In this document: piece by piece, positions 16,291-24,937 of the stretch
Layout: every line of letters starts with the position of its first letter
Numbering within the stretch: the first letter of the stretch is position 1
Source: Vampirovibrio sp041737375
Lineage (GTDB): Bacteria > Cyanobacteriota > Vampirovibrionia > Vampirovibrionales > Vampirovibrionaceae
DNA length: 64,000 bases
Reading direction: 5' to 3'
Assembly (NCBI RefSeq): GCF_041737375.1
Contig: NZ_JBGSRV010000006.1
Location: 124,001 to 188,000, forward strand
Notes under the pieces: generated by a model
What the model was told of the DNA's origin: nothing
Database searches by the model: none
The model's input: only the letters and a program-made list of their open reading frames with translations
Made by a program: the position numbers and the translations under genes

Positions 16291-17546
16291 TGAAACGGGT
16301 TCTCCGGGTTTTCTGGCCCTGCGTTGTGGGTAGCCTGTGAAATATTGAGCGGCTCAATGTGTCTGCTTTCTTGCAGGTGAGGGCCGATTTCCATGGGCTG
16401 TGGCAGTTCGTATTTTTTGAAATTTTTGTTGTTCTGCACGGTCTTTTTCGGCGTCTTAATCTTGGCGGGCGGAAGTTCCGGGCCAACCATTTCCGTGATT
16501 CTGGCGGTGTTGTGGGGTGCGGCGGTTTCAATGGGCAAGGGGCCTACCAAATCCTCGGATCCAGAGCGGTTGTTGGTCGGCGCGGCGCTTGCTGTGCTGG
16601 TGTTTTCAGAGACATGGACGGCTAACTCCAGTCGGTTAACAGCTTCGGGTCCAGCCAGCCGCTCCAGTTGCACACGGTTTAATTTTGCTTTTTGCCGCAA
16701 GGCCGTTTCACTGAGAACCGACTGATAGTAGGCGGCTCCTGAGGCCATAATGGCCAAATCGTTTTTGGAGGATAGGGCTTTGGCGTAAATGGCGTTGTTT
16801 TTAACGGTCACTTGATGGCTTTGGGCCAGATTTTGCAAGGTATTTTTGTAATCCTGATAGCTGTGTATCAGTCGCAGTTTCAGTTCATCAATGAGGCTGG
16901 CCAGCTGAATTTGCTCTGTAGCGGACAGGCTGCCTACATTGACCTGGGTTTTACCATTCACCATATTTTGCAAGGCGTTCCCCATGGCCATACTGCCCAT
17001 GTTTTGGTATACGCTGGCGCCGGGTAACATGGCGGGAACCATGGTGGCTCCTGAAATCAGCATATTCAGGGTTTTGGTCATAAACCGGCTGGATTGCTTG
17101 GTTTGTAGATCGCTGGGGGTGGCCAGTTTTTCCAAAGAGAAGCGAATGACCGGATTTTTCTGGATAGTGGCTTCCCACAGAGATTCCAAATCGGCTTCAT
17201 CTACCCTTCTCTGGATTTCCAGCAAGTTTTCCAGTTGATCGGTTTTAATGTGTACGCTTAAGTCTGTATTGAGCTTTTCTATTTTGGGTGAGGCTTGTAA
17301 AACCGGGCTTTGAACGGCGGACAAGGCCACAGGCTCCAGTAAGTCCTCACTGCCTGACTCCACGCTTTCAACCAGCTTGGCGTTAATACTGGCCACGGGG
17401 GGTAAAAAATCTCGCTCTACCAAGCCTTTTTGGGCAGGATTTGCCGCAAAGCTACTATTAACTTGAGTAAACAGAATGCTGGCCGCCAAAACGACTCCCA
17501 TCCATGATTTAACAGGCGAGGTGGCTGGTGCAGTCGTTTTACTCAT
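16287..17546 (-). CDS. Exported coiled-coil protein, larger paralogue
   Basis: 419 aa. A signal peptide (VVLAASILFTQVNSSFA) is followed by an acidic region, then the shared core: LWEATIQKNPVIRFSLEKLA, a hydrophobic Gly/Ala/Met-rich stretch of about 45 residues, and helices with LRLIHSYQDYKN (compare LITLYYNYKH in the partner). The C-terminal 100 residues are Pro/Thr-rich and disordered. It is first in a two-gene unit. The pair looks like a tandem duplication that diverged. Confidence 0.6.
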   Translation of the reverse strand: MSKTTAPATSPVKSWMGVVLAASILFTQVNSSFAANPAQKGLVERDFLPPVASINAKLVESVESGSEDLLEPVALSAVQSPVLQASPKIEKLNTDLSVHIKTDQLENLLEIQRRVDEADLESLWEATIQKNPVIRFSLEKLATPSDLQTKQSSRFMTKTLNMLISGATMVPAMLPGASVYQNMGSMAMGNALQNMVNGKTQVNVGSLSATEQIQLASLIDELKLRLIHSYQDYKNTLQNLAQSHQVTVKNNAIYAKALSSKNDLAIMASGAAYYQSVLSETALRQKAKLNRVQLERLAGPEAVNRLELAVHVSENTSTASAAPTNNRSGSEDLVGPLPIETAAPHNTARITEMVGPELPPAKIKTPKKTVQNNKNFKKYELPQPMEIGPHLQESRHIEPLNISQATHNAGPENPENPFQ

Positions 17547-17733
17547 CGCGCGATTGGCCTTGTATTTCAGGGGTGCTGGATCCGAATCTGAATAAAGATA
17601 TTATCCCAATAAAACCGGCCAACGGCGACCGATTTCTGAGAGGCTCTATATTCTTCGTAAAAATTAACAAGCCCCTGCTTGTTGAACGTGCGTTTTGTGA
17701 GTTAGGACGGGGATTTGGTCAATGGGTTCCCAC

Positions 17734-18399
17734 TTACCACTGAGTGACCTCACCGGGGGTTTGAATCACTTGCATGCTGTTTAAATCGCTGGCGTAGTAG
17801 TTGCCTGGTTGAATCATGGCGTCGGAATCATGCCCTTTGCAAGCATAGTGGCCGGGATGCTCCTCTTCCACGAGTTCCAGCTTTGCCAGTTGGCCCATGC
17901 CTTTGTGGGCATAGCGATCAAAAATCATCAGGCGCAAGGGGCCGCCGTGTATGGCGGGCAGGGTTTTACCACTGGCTCTTACGCAAAACAAGGCCCGTTG
18001 TGTATATAGGTCTTTCAACGGCAAATATTCCACATGCCCGCATAAATTGGTTTGCTTGAGGTATTTGGCTTCTGGCTGGGGGCAAACCCGGTGCAACAGT
18101 TCTTGCACCACAAAGCCTTCCCAGGTGTCGCGGTAGGTGTAGCCATCCGCGAATACCAGCCGTCTGTTTTGCTGGATACGGGTAAATTGGGCAAAATCTT
18201 TCAAAGAAAAGCTTTGGGGCTTGTCAACCAGCCCACTCACTTCCATGGCCCATTGGTTTAAATCAACGCTTTTATAACCATCCATATAGCTGGCAGGCCA
18301 GTTGGGGAATGGGTTATTGGACTTAACGCCCAGCTGGTCCGGCTTATCGGTAACGGAACCCAAGGTTTGATTGTGAAGACTGTAAAACATGAGGCTCAT
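17734..18399 (-). CDS. SUOX/YedY-fold molybdopterin-binding-like protein lacking the Mo-ligand Cys
   Basis: 221 aa. The fold of the sulfite oxidase family is indicated by WAMEVSGLVDKPQSFSL, DTWEGF..QELL and HGGPLRLMIFDRYAHKG. At the position of the molybdenum-coordinating Cys (CVEGW in MsrP/YedY) the sequence reads VFADGY, so Phe83 replaces it. No Tat signal is visible at the N-terminus. The protein either binds no molybdenum cofactor or uses it differently. The start is uncertain, as no ribosome site is clear. Identity of the fold is fairly sure; catalytic function is doubtful. Confidence 0.75.
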   Translation of the reverse strand: MSLMFYSLHNQTLGSVTDKPDQLGVKSNNPFPNWPASYMDGYKSVDLNQWAMEVSGLVDKPQSFSLKDFAQFTRIQQNRRLVFADGYTYRDTWEGFVVQELLHRVCPQPEAKYLKQTNLCGHVEYLPLKDLYTQRALFCVRASGKTLPAIHGGPLRLMIFDRYAHKGMGQLAKLELVEEEHPGHYACKGHDSDAMIQPGNYYASDLNSMQVIQTPGEVTQW

Positions 18400-18618
18400 T
18401 TTAGCATAAGCGGCTTAGAGCCCCCACAGTTTTTCGCCGAAGGAAATTTTTGATTGGGCCGATCCGTGCTTTCCTGTGCTTGAGCTTTGCCTGAAATGAA
18501 TTTGAACAAAGCGGCTGATTTTGCATCTCTTCAAAATACAGCGTTTGTTCTATCATAGGATGATACAAAAGTCGTGATGAGTGATCCCCCAATCCTCAGG
18601 AAACCTCCGCAGGTGTTT

Positions 18619-19734
18619 ATGAGCCGTTCCGTTTTTAAACGATTAGCCCTTATGGCGTTGTTGGCCATGTTCTCTCAGGTGGTGTTGGCTTCGGCCGCAA
18701 CGTCGGCCATTACCCCTGATCCCAGTAATATTCGCATGACCGCGGATAAACAGTCTTATAACTTGCCAGAAAAGAAATATATACTCAGCGGGCATGTCAC
18801 CGTTGCGTTTCAGGATATGCGGATTACCGGCAACAAGGCCGAGGTGGATATGGATGCCGCTGGGAAGCCGCAAGTGGCTAACTTTTACAATCGGCCCACC
18901 TTCAAGCGCATTAAGCCCAATGTGGGTGAAGATAACATTGTGGGCGATGTTATCAAGGTTTATCTGGCCGAAGATCGTTACGGGGCTTTGGGAAACGTGG
19001 TGTCTCATATTGCCACCGTGGCCGCTGCCCCGTTTTTAATTCGCTCCGATGCTCAGGAATTTGACAATAAAAACAAGGTGGTTTCAGCCAGCGGTAACGT
19101 AAAGGTGGATTATAAAGGCTCTCGTGCTTTTAGCTCTATCGCCAACGTTCGCATGAAGCCCGATGGCAAGGCAGACCGGGTTATTTTTTCCGGTGGGGCT
19201 AAAATAGAGCAGGAAAACAGTGTCATTAACGGCGATCGCATTACGGTGATGGTTGATTCCGGGAATTTGATCGCTGAAAATCATGTAACCACCAATGTGA
19301 ATTTGAAAGAAAGCCCTTCGCCCATTGCCAAGCCCACCACAACCCCGGCTTCGGCTAAACCCACCAAGGTAATTATTACCTCAGATTATCAGCAGTATGA
19401 CAAATCATCCGATGTGATGATGGCCAGCGGTAATGTCAAAATTCTCTACGATGATTATGTGGCCGTGGGTCCCAAGGCCACTTTTAAGCTGAAGGGCAAT
19501 GATCTGGATCGCATTTTCCTGACCGGACGCCCCACCATTACCGAGCCGGGCCGGGTAATTACCGCCGATAAAATTACCATTACCACCAATCCCAAAAATT
19601 TTGACGCGGTAGGCAATGTAAAAGTGAACTTCAAAACCGAAAACAAAGGCGCTCAGCAACCGGCCGCCACGCCTGCCAAAGGGCCTGCTACGGGTGCTAA
19701 AGCCTTGCCCTCCGATGAGGCCTCGGACTATTAG
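18619..19734 (+). CDS. lptA: LptA/OstA-like LPS transport protein
   Basis: 371 aa with an N-terminal signal (RLALMALLAMFSQVVLASA). The OstA/LptA beta-jellyroll is recognisable: SNIRMTADKQSYNLPEKKY.LSGHVTV, and repeats of ASGNVKV, ITADKITIT and AVGNVKVNF. Two such domains appear in tandem, about residues 30-220 and 250-350, separated by a Pro/Thr linker, so it is longer than E. coli LptA. It bridges LPS across the periplasm. I chose the ATG at 18619 because it places the signal peptide correctly. lptB follows in the same direction. Confidence 0.85.
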   Translation: MSRSVFKRLALMALLAMFSQVVLASAATSAITPDPSNIRMTADKQSYNLPEKKYILSGHVTVAFQDMRITGNKAEVDMDAAGKPQVANFYNRPTFKRIKPNVGEDNIVGDVIKVYLAEDRYGALGNVVSHIATVAAAPFLIRSDAQEFDNKNKVVSASGNVKVDYKGSRAFSSIANVRMKPDGKADRVIFSGGAKIEQENSVINGDRITVMVDSGNLIAENHVTTNVNLKESPSPIAKPTTTPASAKPTKVIITSDYQQYDKSSDVMMASGNVKILYDDYVAVGPKATFKLKGNDLDRIFLTGRPTITEPGRVITADKITITTNPKNFDAVGNVKVNFKTENKGAQQPAATPAKGPATGAKALPSDEASDY

Positions 19735-19793
19735 TTAGAACGCCCTTCGGTCTTTCTCCGTCTTAATCTGGTTGAGTTTGGAATTCTTGCCCT

Positions 19794-20513
19794 ATGCCCC
19801 TCATCGTTGAACATCTTCGTAAAAGTTATGCCGGTCGTCCTGTGGTCAACGACATTTCTTTCGATATCAATCCGGGCGAGATTGTAGGCTTACTGGGACC
19901 CAACGGGGCCGGAAAAACCACCACCTTTTATTCCGTGGTGGGCATTGTCAAGCCCAATGGGGGCACTGTCTCGCTGGATGATCGGGTCCTGTCCGGGTTG
20001 CCCATTCATGAGCGGGCCAAGGCGGGTATTGGGTATTTGCCGCAGGAAACGTCGGTCTTTCGCAGCTTAACGGTAGAAGAAAACCTGGCGCTGGTACTGG
20101 AATTTCAGCCAATGAGCGCCAAAGAACGCCAGCAGCGTATTGATACATTGCTGGAGGAGTTCGGAATCACCAAGCTGAGAGCCGCTTCTGTCATCAGCCT
20201 GTCTGGGGGGGAGCGACGTCGGGTTGAAATTGCCCGGGCCATTGCCACCAATCCCAAGTATTTACTGTTGGATGAGCCTTTTACCGGTATTGATCCCATT
20301 GCCATTCAGGATATTCAAAAGTTAATTGTATTGCTGAAAGAGCGGGGACTGGGCATTTTGCTCACCGATCACAACCCTCGGGCCACCTTGTCGGTGGTTG
20401 ATCGCGCCAATATTATTCACGATGGCAAGTTGATTTTCTCCGGTACCAACGTGGCCGTCGCCCAGAATGAAATGGTTCGCCGAACCTATCTGGGCGAAGA
20501 CTTCAGCTTGTAG
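19794..20513 (+). CDS. lptB: LPS export ABC transporter ATP-binding protein
   Basis: 239 aa. Walker A GPNGAGKTT, signature LSGGERRRVEIARA, Walker B YLLLDEPFTGID and the LTDHNPR switch region are typical of LptB, which drives LPS extraction from the inner membrane with LptF and LptG. Length matches the family. It is located between lptA and an LptF/G permease. Confidence 0.95.
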   Translation: MPLIVEHLRKSYAGRPVVNDISFDINPGEIVGLLGPNGAGKTTTFYSVVGIVKPNGGTVSLDDRVLSGLPIHERAKAGIGYLPQETSVFRSLTVEENLALVLEFQPMSAKERQQRIDTLLEEFGITKLRAASVISLSGGERRRVEIARAIATNPKYLLLDEPFTGIDPIAIQDIQKLIVLLKERGLGILLTDHNPRATLSVVDRANIIHDGKLIFSGTNVAVAQNEMVRRTYLGEDFSL

Positions 20514-20525
20514 GAGTACGGAACG

Positions 20526-21656
20526 TTGAGATCGACCAAACTTTTCTCCCTGCTGGACTGGTACTTAGGTAGCCAGCTTTTTTTGATTGTGCTGTTTGCG
20601 GTGGTGCTGTTCAGTATTATCTGGCTGGCCCCGGAAACCTTGTTTAAACTGACCCAGTACGTTTTTGGCGGACAAATCAGCCCTTGGCAGGGCCTGGTGA
20701 TGTTTTTGCTGCATTTGCCGCAAGTGTTGCCGCAAACCATTCCCATTGCCGTATTGCTGGGAACCATTATTCTGTTTCAGCGGCTTAGCCAGAACTATGA
20801 GCTGGTGGCGTTATTGGCCAGTGGCATTAGCCCTGCCCGTATTTTAGCGGCAGTACTATGGATTGGCCTGCTGTTTGGCGGGTTTCACGCGGCGGTAAAC
20901 GAGTGGGTGATTCCTAATACCGCCAATTGGCTGGAAAAATATTATACGGATGCCGAATTAAAGGACGTGCCTGATCGCAACTTTTTGTTTGTGGAAAAAA
21001 ATCACGATAAAAAGCTCAGCAAGTTCTTTTTAATTGGGCAAATCCAGAAGCCGGAATTATCGGATTTTATTATTTTGTACTATACCGATACCCCTCAGGC
21101 GGGGGTACAAATTTCTCGAATCATTCGGGCCAATACGGGCCGCTGGATGCCCAAAAGCCATCAGTGGGAACTGAAGGATGGTATTGAGTATGTTTTGGAT
21201 GAGGATGGCGTTTACCACGATATCCGTCAATTCAGTCAGCAACAAATCAGAACGGATAAATACGCCGCCATTTTGCTGGATTACACCCAGCAAAACCCCA
21301 TGATTATGCCTTGGGGCCAGCTACGGCAATACATTCGCTTGATGAAAGAAGGCGGCCAGTTGCAGGATGTGCCGTTTTTTGAAGTACGGGTCTGGCAGAA
21401 GTGGTCTGCGCCTGTGGCCACCATTATTTTTGCCTTGCTGGGCGCTTTGCTGGGCATGGAACGGGTCAGAACCAACCGGGTCTATGGGTTGTTGTTCGGT
21501 GTGATTGTGGTCTTTTTCTACAGTATTCTGGTGCCGTTTTCCGGTAGTTTTGGTTCGCTGGATTTGATTGCCCCCTGGCTGGTGGCCTGGATTCCTTTAA
21601 TGGCCGCTATTTTAACTACGCTTGTATTGCACTCGTTGCGCCCTACACAGGGATAG
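20526..21656 (+). CDS. LptF/LptG family LPS export permease
   Basis: 376 aa, TTG start with TAGGAG overlapping the lptB stop. Three hydrophobic segments lie in the first 120 residues (LLDWYLGSQLF..., LPQTIPIAVLLGTIILFQRL with ELVALLASGISP), followed by a periplasmic beta-rich domain and three C-terminal helices (IFALLGALLGM, LLFGVIVVFFYSIL). This is the YjgP/YjgQ architecture. It cannot be assigned to F or G by eye, and only one permease gene is present. Confidence 0.9.
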   Translation: MRSTKLFSLLDWYLGSQLFLIVLFAVVLFSIIWLAPETLFKLTQYVFGGQISPWQGLVMFLLHLPQVLPQTIPIAVLLGTIILFQRLSQNYELVALLASGISPARILAAVLWIGLLFGGFHAAVNEWVIPNTANWLEKYYTDAELKDVPDRNFLFVEKNHDKKLSKFFLIGQIQKPELSDFIILYYTDTPQAGVQISRIIRANTGRWMPKSHQWELKDGIEYVLDEDGVYHDIRQFSQQQIRTDKYAAILLDYTQQNPMIMPWGQLRQYIRLMKEGGQLQDVPFFEVRVWQKWSAPVATIIFALLGALLGMERVRTNRVYGLLFGVIVVFFYSILVPFSGSFGSLDLIAPWLVAWIPLMAAILTTLVLHSLRPTQG

Positions 21657-21786
21657 CGTTTTTTTCACCGCTTTCCCGTTTTAAATCGGTTTCAGGTTGA
21701 TCTCGTCCGGGTGGATATGGTGAGAGTGTTTCAAGATGCTCTAAAATGGAAAAAGCGAGTAAGGGTGAAAGTACCAAGTCGATTGC

Positions 21787-22917
21787 ATGGCTATGTTCAA
21801 AAACTATTATCAAGTTTTGGGGGTGGAAACCTTTGCGGACGCAGAGGTGGTCAGGCAGGCTTTTCGAAAACTGGCCCGGCAACATCACCCGGATTTGAAC
21901 GCTGGCAATACCCAGGCAGAAGAACGCTTCAAACAACTTAATGAAGCGTATGAAATTTTAAGCAACCCGGATAAGCGGGCCATGCATGATGCCAGTTTGC
22001 AGGCCATGCAGCAAGGCAGCGCCACTGAAGGCAAAAACGCTTATAAAAAACAGGCGGCTCAGCAGGCTAAAGGAAAAGCTACGCCTCCCCCACCCAGCGA
22101 GAAAAAAACCACTGCCCCTCCTTCCGACAAAACGCCGGAGGACAAAGCGCAAACCAAGGGAAGCACTACCTCTATTAACGATTTGTTTGAATCTTTTTTG
22201 AAAAAAGGGTTTCAGGACAAGTCTAATCAAGCCTCATCCACCGAAGGCGTGTTTAAAACCGGCAAGGAAAGCGGCGGTAAGCCCTCCGAAAAATCCGCTC
22301 GGGGCGAGGATGTGCATGTAAAAACGGTGATTGCCCTTCAGGAAGCCTCAGAAGGGGTGGTTAAAACGGTCAATGTTCAGCATAACGAGCTTTGTCGCCG
22401 TTGTTCCGGCACCGGAAAAGTGAATGGGGCGGTTTGCCCGGTGTGCCATGGGGAAAAGATTTTAATTCGTCTGAAAAAAATTGATGTGCGCATTCCGGCG
22501 GGGGTTAAAAACGGTTCCAAAGTTCGGGTGGCCAAGGAAGGCGGGAGGGGGCAGGGGGGTGCGGAAAGCGGAGACTTGTTTCTGCAAATTGAAATCAGCT
22601 TTGATCCGGCCTTACGCATAGAGGGCATGGATGTTTACGGGGAAGTGCCGATTGCGTTAACCGATGCCGTATTGGGTTGTGAAATTGAGGTCAACACCCT
22701 GAATGGGGGCGTTAAAATGACCGTGCCAGCCGGTACTCAGCCCGGTAAGGTGTTTCGGCTGAAGGAACGAGGGGTGCAAAGTGGCCTGACGCAGGGGGAT
22801 CATTTTGTGACCGTGGTGGTGGTGCTTCCCGATCATTTGTCGGCCCGAGAAAAAGAGTTGTATCAGGAACTGGCCCGGTTGCGTCCTGAAAAGCCCAGCC
22901 CCAAAAAGCCTCGCTAA
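21787..22917 (+). CDS. DnaJ-family co-chaperone with a reduced zinc domain
   Basis: 376 aa. J domain at residues 5-70 with the HPD triad in HHPDLN, which stimulates DnaK. A long disordered Lys/Ala/Pro linker spans about 75-175. The zinc region has only CRRCSGTG and CPVCHG, two of the usual four CxxC repeats, hence one zinc site at most. Two C-terminal substrate domains follow (DVRIPAGVKNGSKVRV and the VPAGTQPGKVFRL region). It therefore lies between DnaJ and CbpA in layout. It stands alone between the lpt and flagellar genes. Confidence 0.9.
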   Translation: MAMFKNYYQVLGVETFADAEVVRQAFRKLARQHHPDLNAGNTQAEERFKQLNEAYEILSNPDKRAMHDASLQAMQQGSATEGKNAYKKQAAQQAKGKATPPPPSEKKTTAPPSDKTPEDKAQTKGSTTSINDLFESFLKKGFQDKSNQASSTEGVFKTGKESGGKPSEKSARGEDVHVKTVIALQEASEGVVKTVNVQHNELCRRCSGTGKVNGAVCPVCHGEKILIRLKKIDVRIPAGVKNGSKVRVAKEGGRGQGGAESGDLFLQIEISFDPALRIEGMDVYGEVPIALTDAVLGCEIEVNTLNGGVKMTVPAGTQPGKVFRLKERGVQSGLTQGDHFVTVVVVLPDHLSAREKELYQELARLRPEKPSPKKPR

Positions 22918-23015
22918 AAAAGTGAATAGCGGGCCTACATCGTTCGGATGATGTTCGCCGCCTGAAAAATCTCCATACTATGGAGGAACGTGGTGAAAGT
23001 GTGGAGTATTGCCGG

Positions 23016-23798
23016 ATGAGCGGGACTGGCCTCAGGGTTGATCGTGGATTGAGAATAATGGGCCTGCTGATGCTGGGGTTGGCGCTAGCGTGCCTACTGA
23101 CCCCTCCGGCTATGGCCCAGTTGGGGATTCCTACCGTGGATATTCAGGTAGGCTCTGCCACCAATCCCCAGGAAGTGAGCAAGGGGCTGCAAATTCTGGT
23201 TTTGCTCACCGTGCTTACTTTAGCGCCCGCTATTTTGGTTATGGGCACCGCTTTTACCCGCATTGTGATTGTGTTGTCTCTGGTGCGCCAAGCCATCGGT
23301 ACCCCTCAGTTGCCACCCAGTCAGGTGATTATTGGCTTGTCTTTGATTTTAACCTTTTTTGTGATGTCCCCCACCTTCACCCAAATTAACAAGGAGGCGT
23401 TTCAGCCTTATTTAAAGGGGCAAATGCCGCAAGAGCAAGCGTTAACCAAGGCCATGGTGCCGGTTCGAACCTTTATGTTCAAGCAAACCGCGCCCAAGGA
23501 TCTGGAATTGTTTATGAGTCTGGCCAAATTAAAAAAGCCCAAAAACCGGGGCGAGGTGCCTACCCACGTTCTGCTGCCCGCTTTTACCATTAGTGAGCTT
23601 AAAACGGCTTTTCAGCTTGGGTTTATCATTTTTCTGCCGTTTTTGATTATTGATATGGTGGTGTCCAGCGTGCTGGTTTCCATGGGTATGATGTTTTTGC
23701 CGCCCGCCACAGTGGCCCTGCCCTTCAAGCTGGTGTTATTCGTGCTGGTGGATGGTTGGCACTTGATTTCCCAGTCGCTTGTCACCGGATTTGGTTAG
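23016..23798 (+). CDS. fliP: Flagellar type III export protein FliP
   Basis: 260 aa from the ATG at 23016, with GGAG nine bases upstream; 22980 is an alternative. A signal peptide ends PPAMAQ. Family motifs include MGTAFTRIVIVLSLVRQAIGTPQLPP, LTFFVMSP and FQLGFIIFLPFLIIDMVVSSVLVSMGM. FliP forms the core export gate with FliQ and FliR. It is first in fliP-fliQ-fliR-flhB-flhA. Confidence 0.96.
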   Translation: MSGTGLRVDRGLRIMGLLMLGLALACLLTPPAMAQLGIPTVDIQVGSATNPQEVSKGLQILVLLTVLTLAPAILVMGTAFTRIVIVLSLVRQAIGTPQLPPSQVIIGLSLILTFFVMSPTFTQINKEAFQPYLKGQMPQEQALTKAMVPVRTFMFKQTAPKDLELFMSLAKLKKPKNRGEVPTHVLLPAFTISELKTAFQLGFIIFLPFLIIDMVVSSVLVSMGMMFLPPATVALPFKLVLFVLVDGWHLISQSLVTGFG

Positions 23799-23808
23799 GA
23801 GACAGCGC

Positions 23809-24090
23809 ATGACAGAATCTGCCTTTATTGATTTATTGCAAAACGCGTTGTGGCTGATTATTTTGCTATCGGCCCCCATGTTGCTGGTAAACCTGATGGT
23901 GGGGGTGTCTATCTCTATCTTTCAGGCGGTTACCCAGATTCAGGAAGCCTCTTTGTCCTTTGTGCCAAAGCTGCTGGCTTCCTTTTTGGTACTCATTCTG
24001 GCAGGGCCGTGGATGACCCAGATGGTGCTGGATTACTCCAACCAGATTTTTGAAACCCTGATTGAAGTGGCCCAAGCGCCCAAAAAGTAA
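23809..24090 (+). CDS. fliQ: Flagellar export protein FliQ
   Basis: 93 aa, two transmembrane helices. LLSAPMLLVNLMVGVSISIFQAVTQIQE with SFVPKLLA and GPWM is the FliQ signature. The ATG at 23809 has TTAGGAGA upstream that overlaps the fliP stop; a longer frame from 23779 is unlikely. Part of the FliPQR export gate. Confidence 0.96.
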   Translation: MTESAFIDLLQNALWLIILLSAPMLLVNLMVGVSISIFQAVTQIQEASLSFVPKLLASFLVLILAGPWMTQMVLDYSNQIFETLIEVAQAPKK

Positions 24091-24134
24091 CCTCAAAAAT
24101 TACCCCCAAAAATTACCCAAGGAGCCTCGTTCAT

Positions 24135-24920
24135 TTGGATTTGAGTCTGCTGACCCTGAATACCGTGATTGGCTTCCTACTGGTGCTGTTTCGCATTGCC
24201 GGAATGATGGCCAGCGCCCCGTTATTCAACATGCACAACATTCCCAATCAGGTTAAGGTGGGTTTTGCGGTTACCATTGCGCTCATTCTGTTTCCCTTGC
24301 ACGCGGGCAATCTGGTCATTCCCAAAGATTTAATTCAGTTTGCTCTATTGGCGATTCAGGAAAGTATTTTAGGCATTCTCATCGGCTTTACGGCCAATCT
24401 GGTGTTTATTGCCCTGCAAATTGCCGGGGAATTTTTTAGTATGCAAATGGGTCTGTCCATCGCCAACTTGCTGGATCCGGTTACCAATACCCAGTCGGCG
24501 GTGGTTGGGCAGTTCTTTTTCTACTTTGCGGCGCTGTTGTTTTTGAATCTGAATATTCACCATGCGTTGATTGTGGGCGTGGATCGAAGTTTCAATGCCA
24601 TTCCTTTGGGGCATTTTATTGGGGAAGGGAACTTAACCGGAGGCTTGATGGCGGAACGGTTTATCCGGCTTAGCGGCGATATGTTTATTATGGCCATGAT
24701 GGTGAGTGTGCCGCTGATGTCTATATTGATCTTGCTGGAAATCGCGTTGAGCTTTGTGGCTAAAGTAATGCCGCAAATGAATATTTTTATCGTGGGCTTG
24801 CCGGTTAAAGTGGGCGGCGGCCTTTTTGCCATGATGGTTAGCCTTCCTTATCTCAGCACCTTGCTGGGAGAACATTACGCCACCCTCGTCAAGGTCCTGC
24901 TGGGCCTTTACAAGACGTGA
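24135..24920 (+). CDS. fliR: Flagellar export protein FliR
   Basis: 261 aa, about six hydrophobic segments. It uses a TTG start with AAGGAG ten bases upstream; no ATG gives a full-length protein. Motifs include LFRIAGMMASAPLF near the N-terminus, GLSIANLLDPVT and the C-terminal PQMNIFIVGLPVKVGGGL typical of FliR/YscT. It contributes one subunit to the export gate. Confidence 0.94.
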   Translation: MDLSLLTLNTVIGFLLVLFRIAGMMASAPLFNMHNIPNQVKVGFAVTIALILFPLHAGNLVIPKDLIQFALLAIQESILGILIGFTANLVFIALQIAGEFFSMQMGLSIANLLDPVTNTQSAVVGQFFFYFAALLFLNLNIHHALIVGVDRSFNAIPLGHFIGEGNLTGGLMAERFIRLSGDMFIMAMMVSVPLMSILILLEIALSFVAKVMPQMNIFIVGLPVKVGGGLFAMMVSLPYLSTLLGEHYATLVKVLLGLYKT

Positions 24921-24937
24921 GGGGAGGCTAGCAGAAG

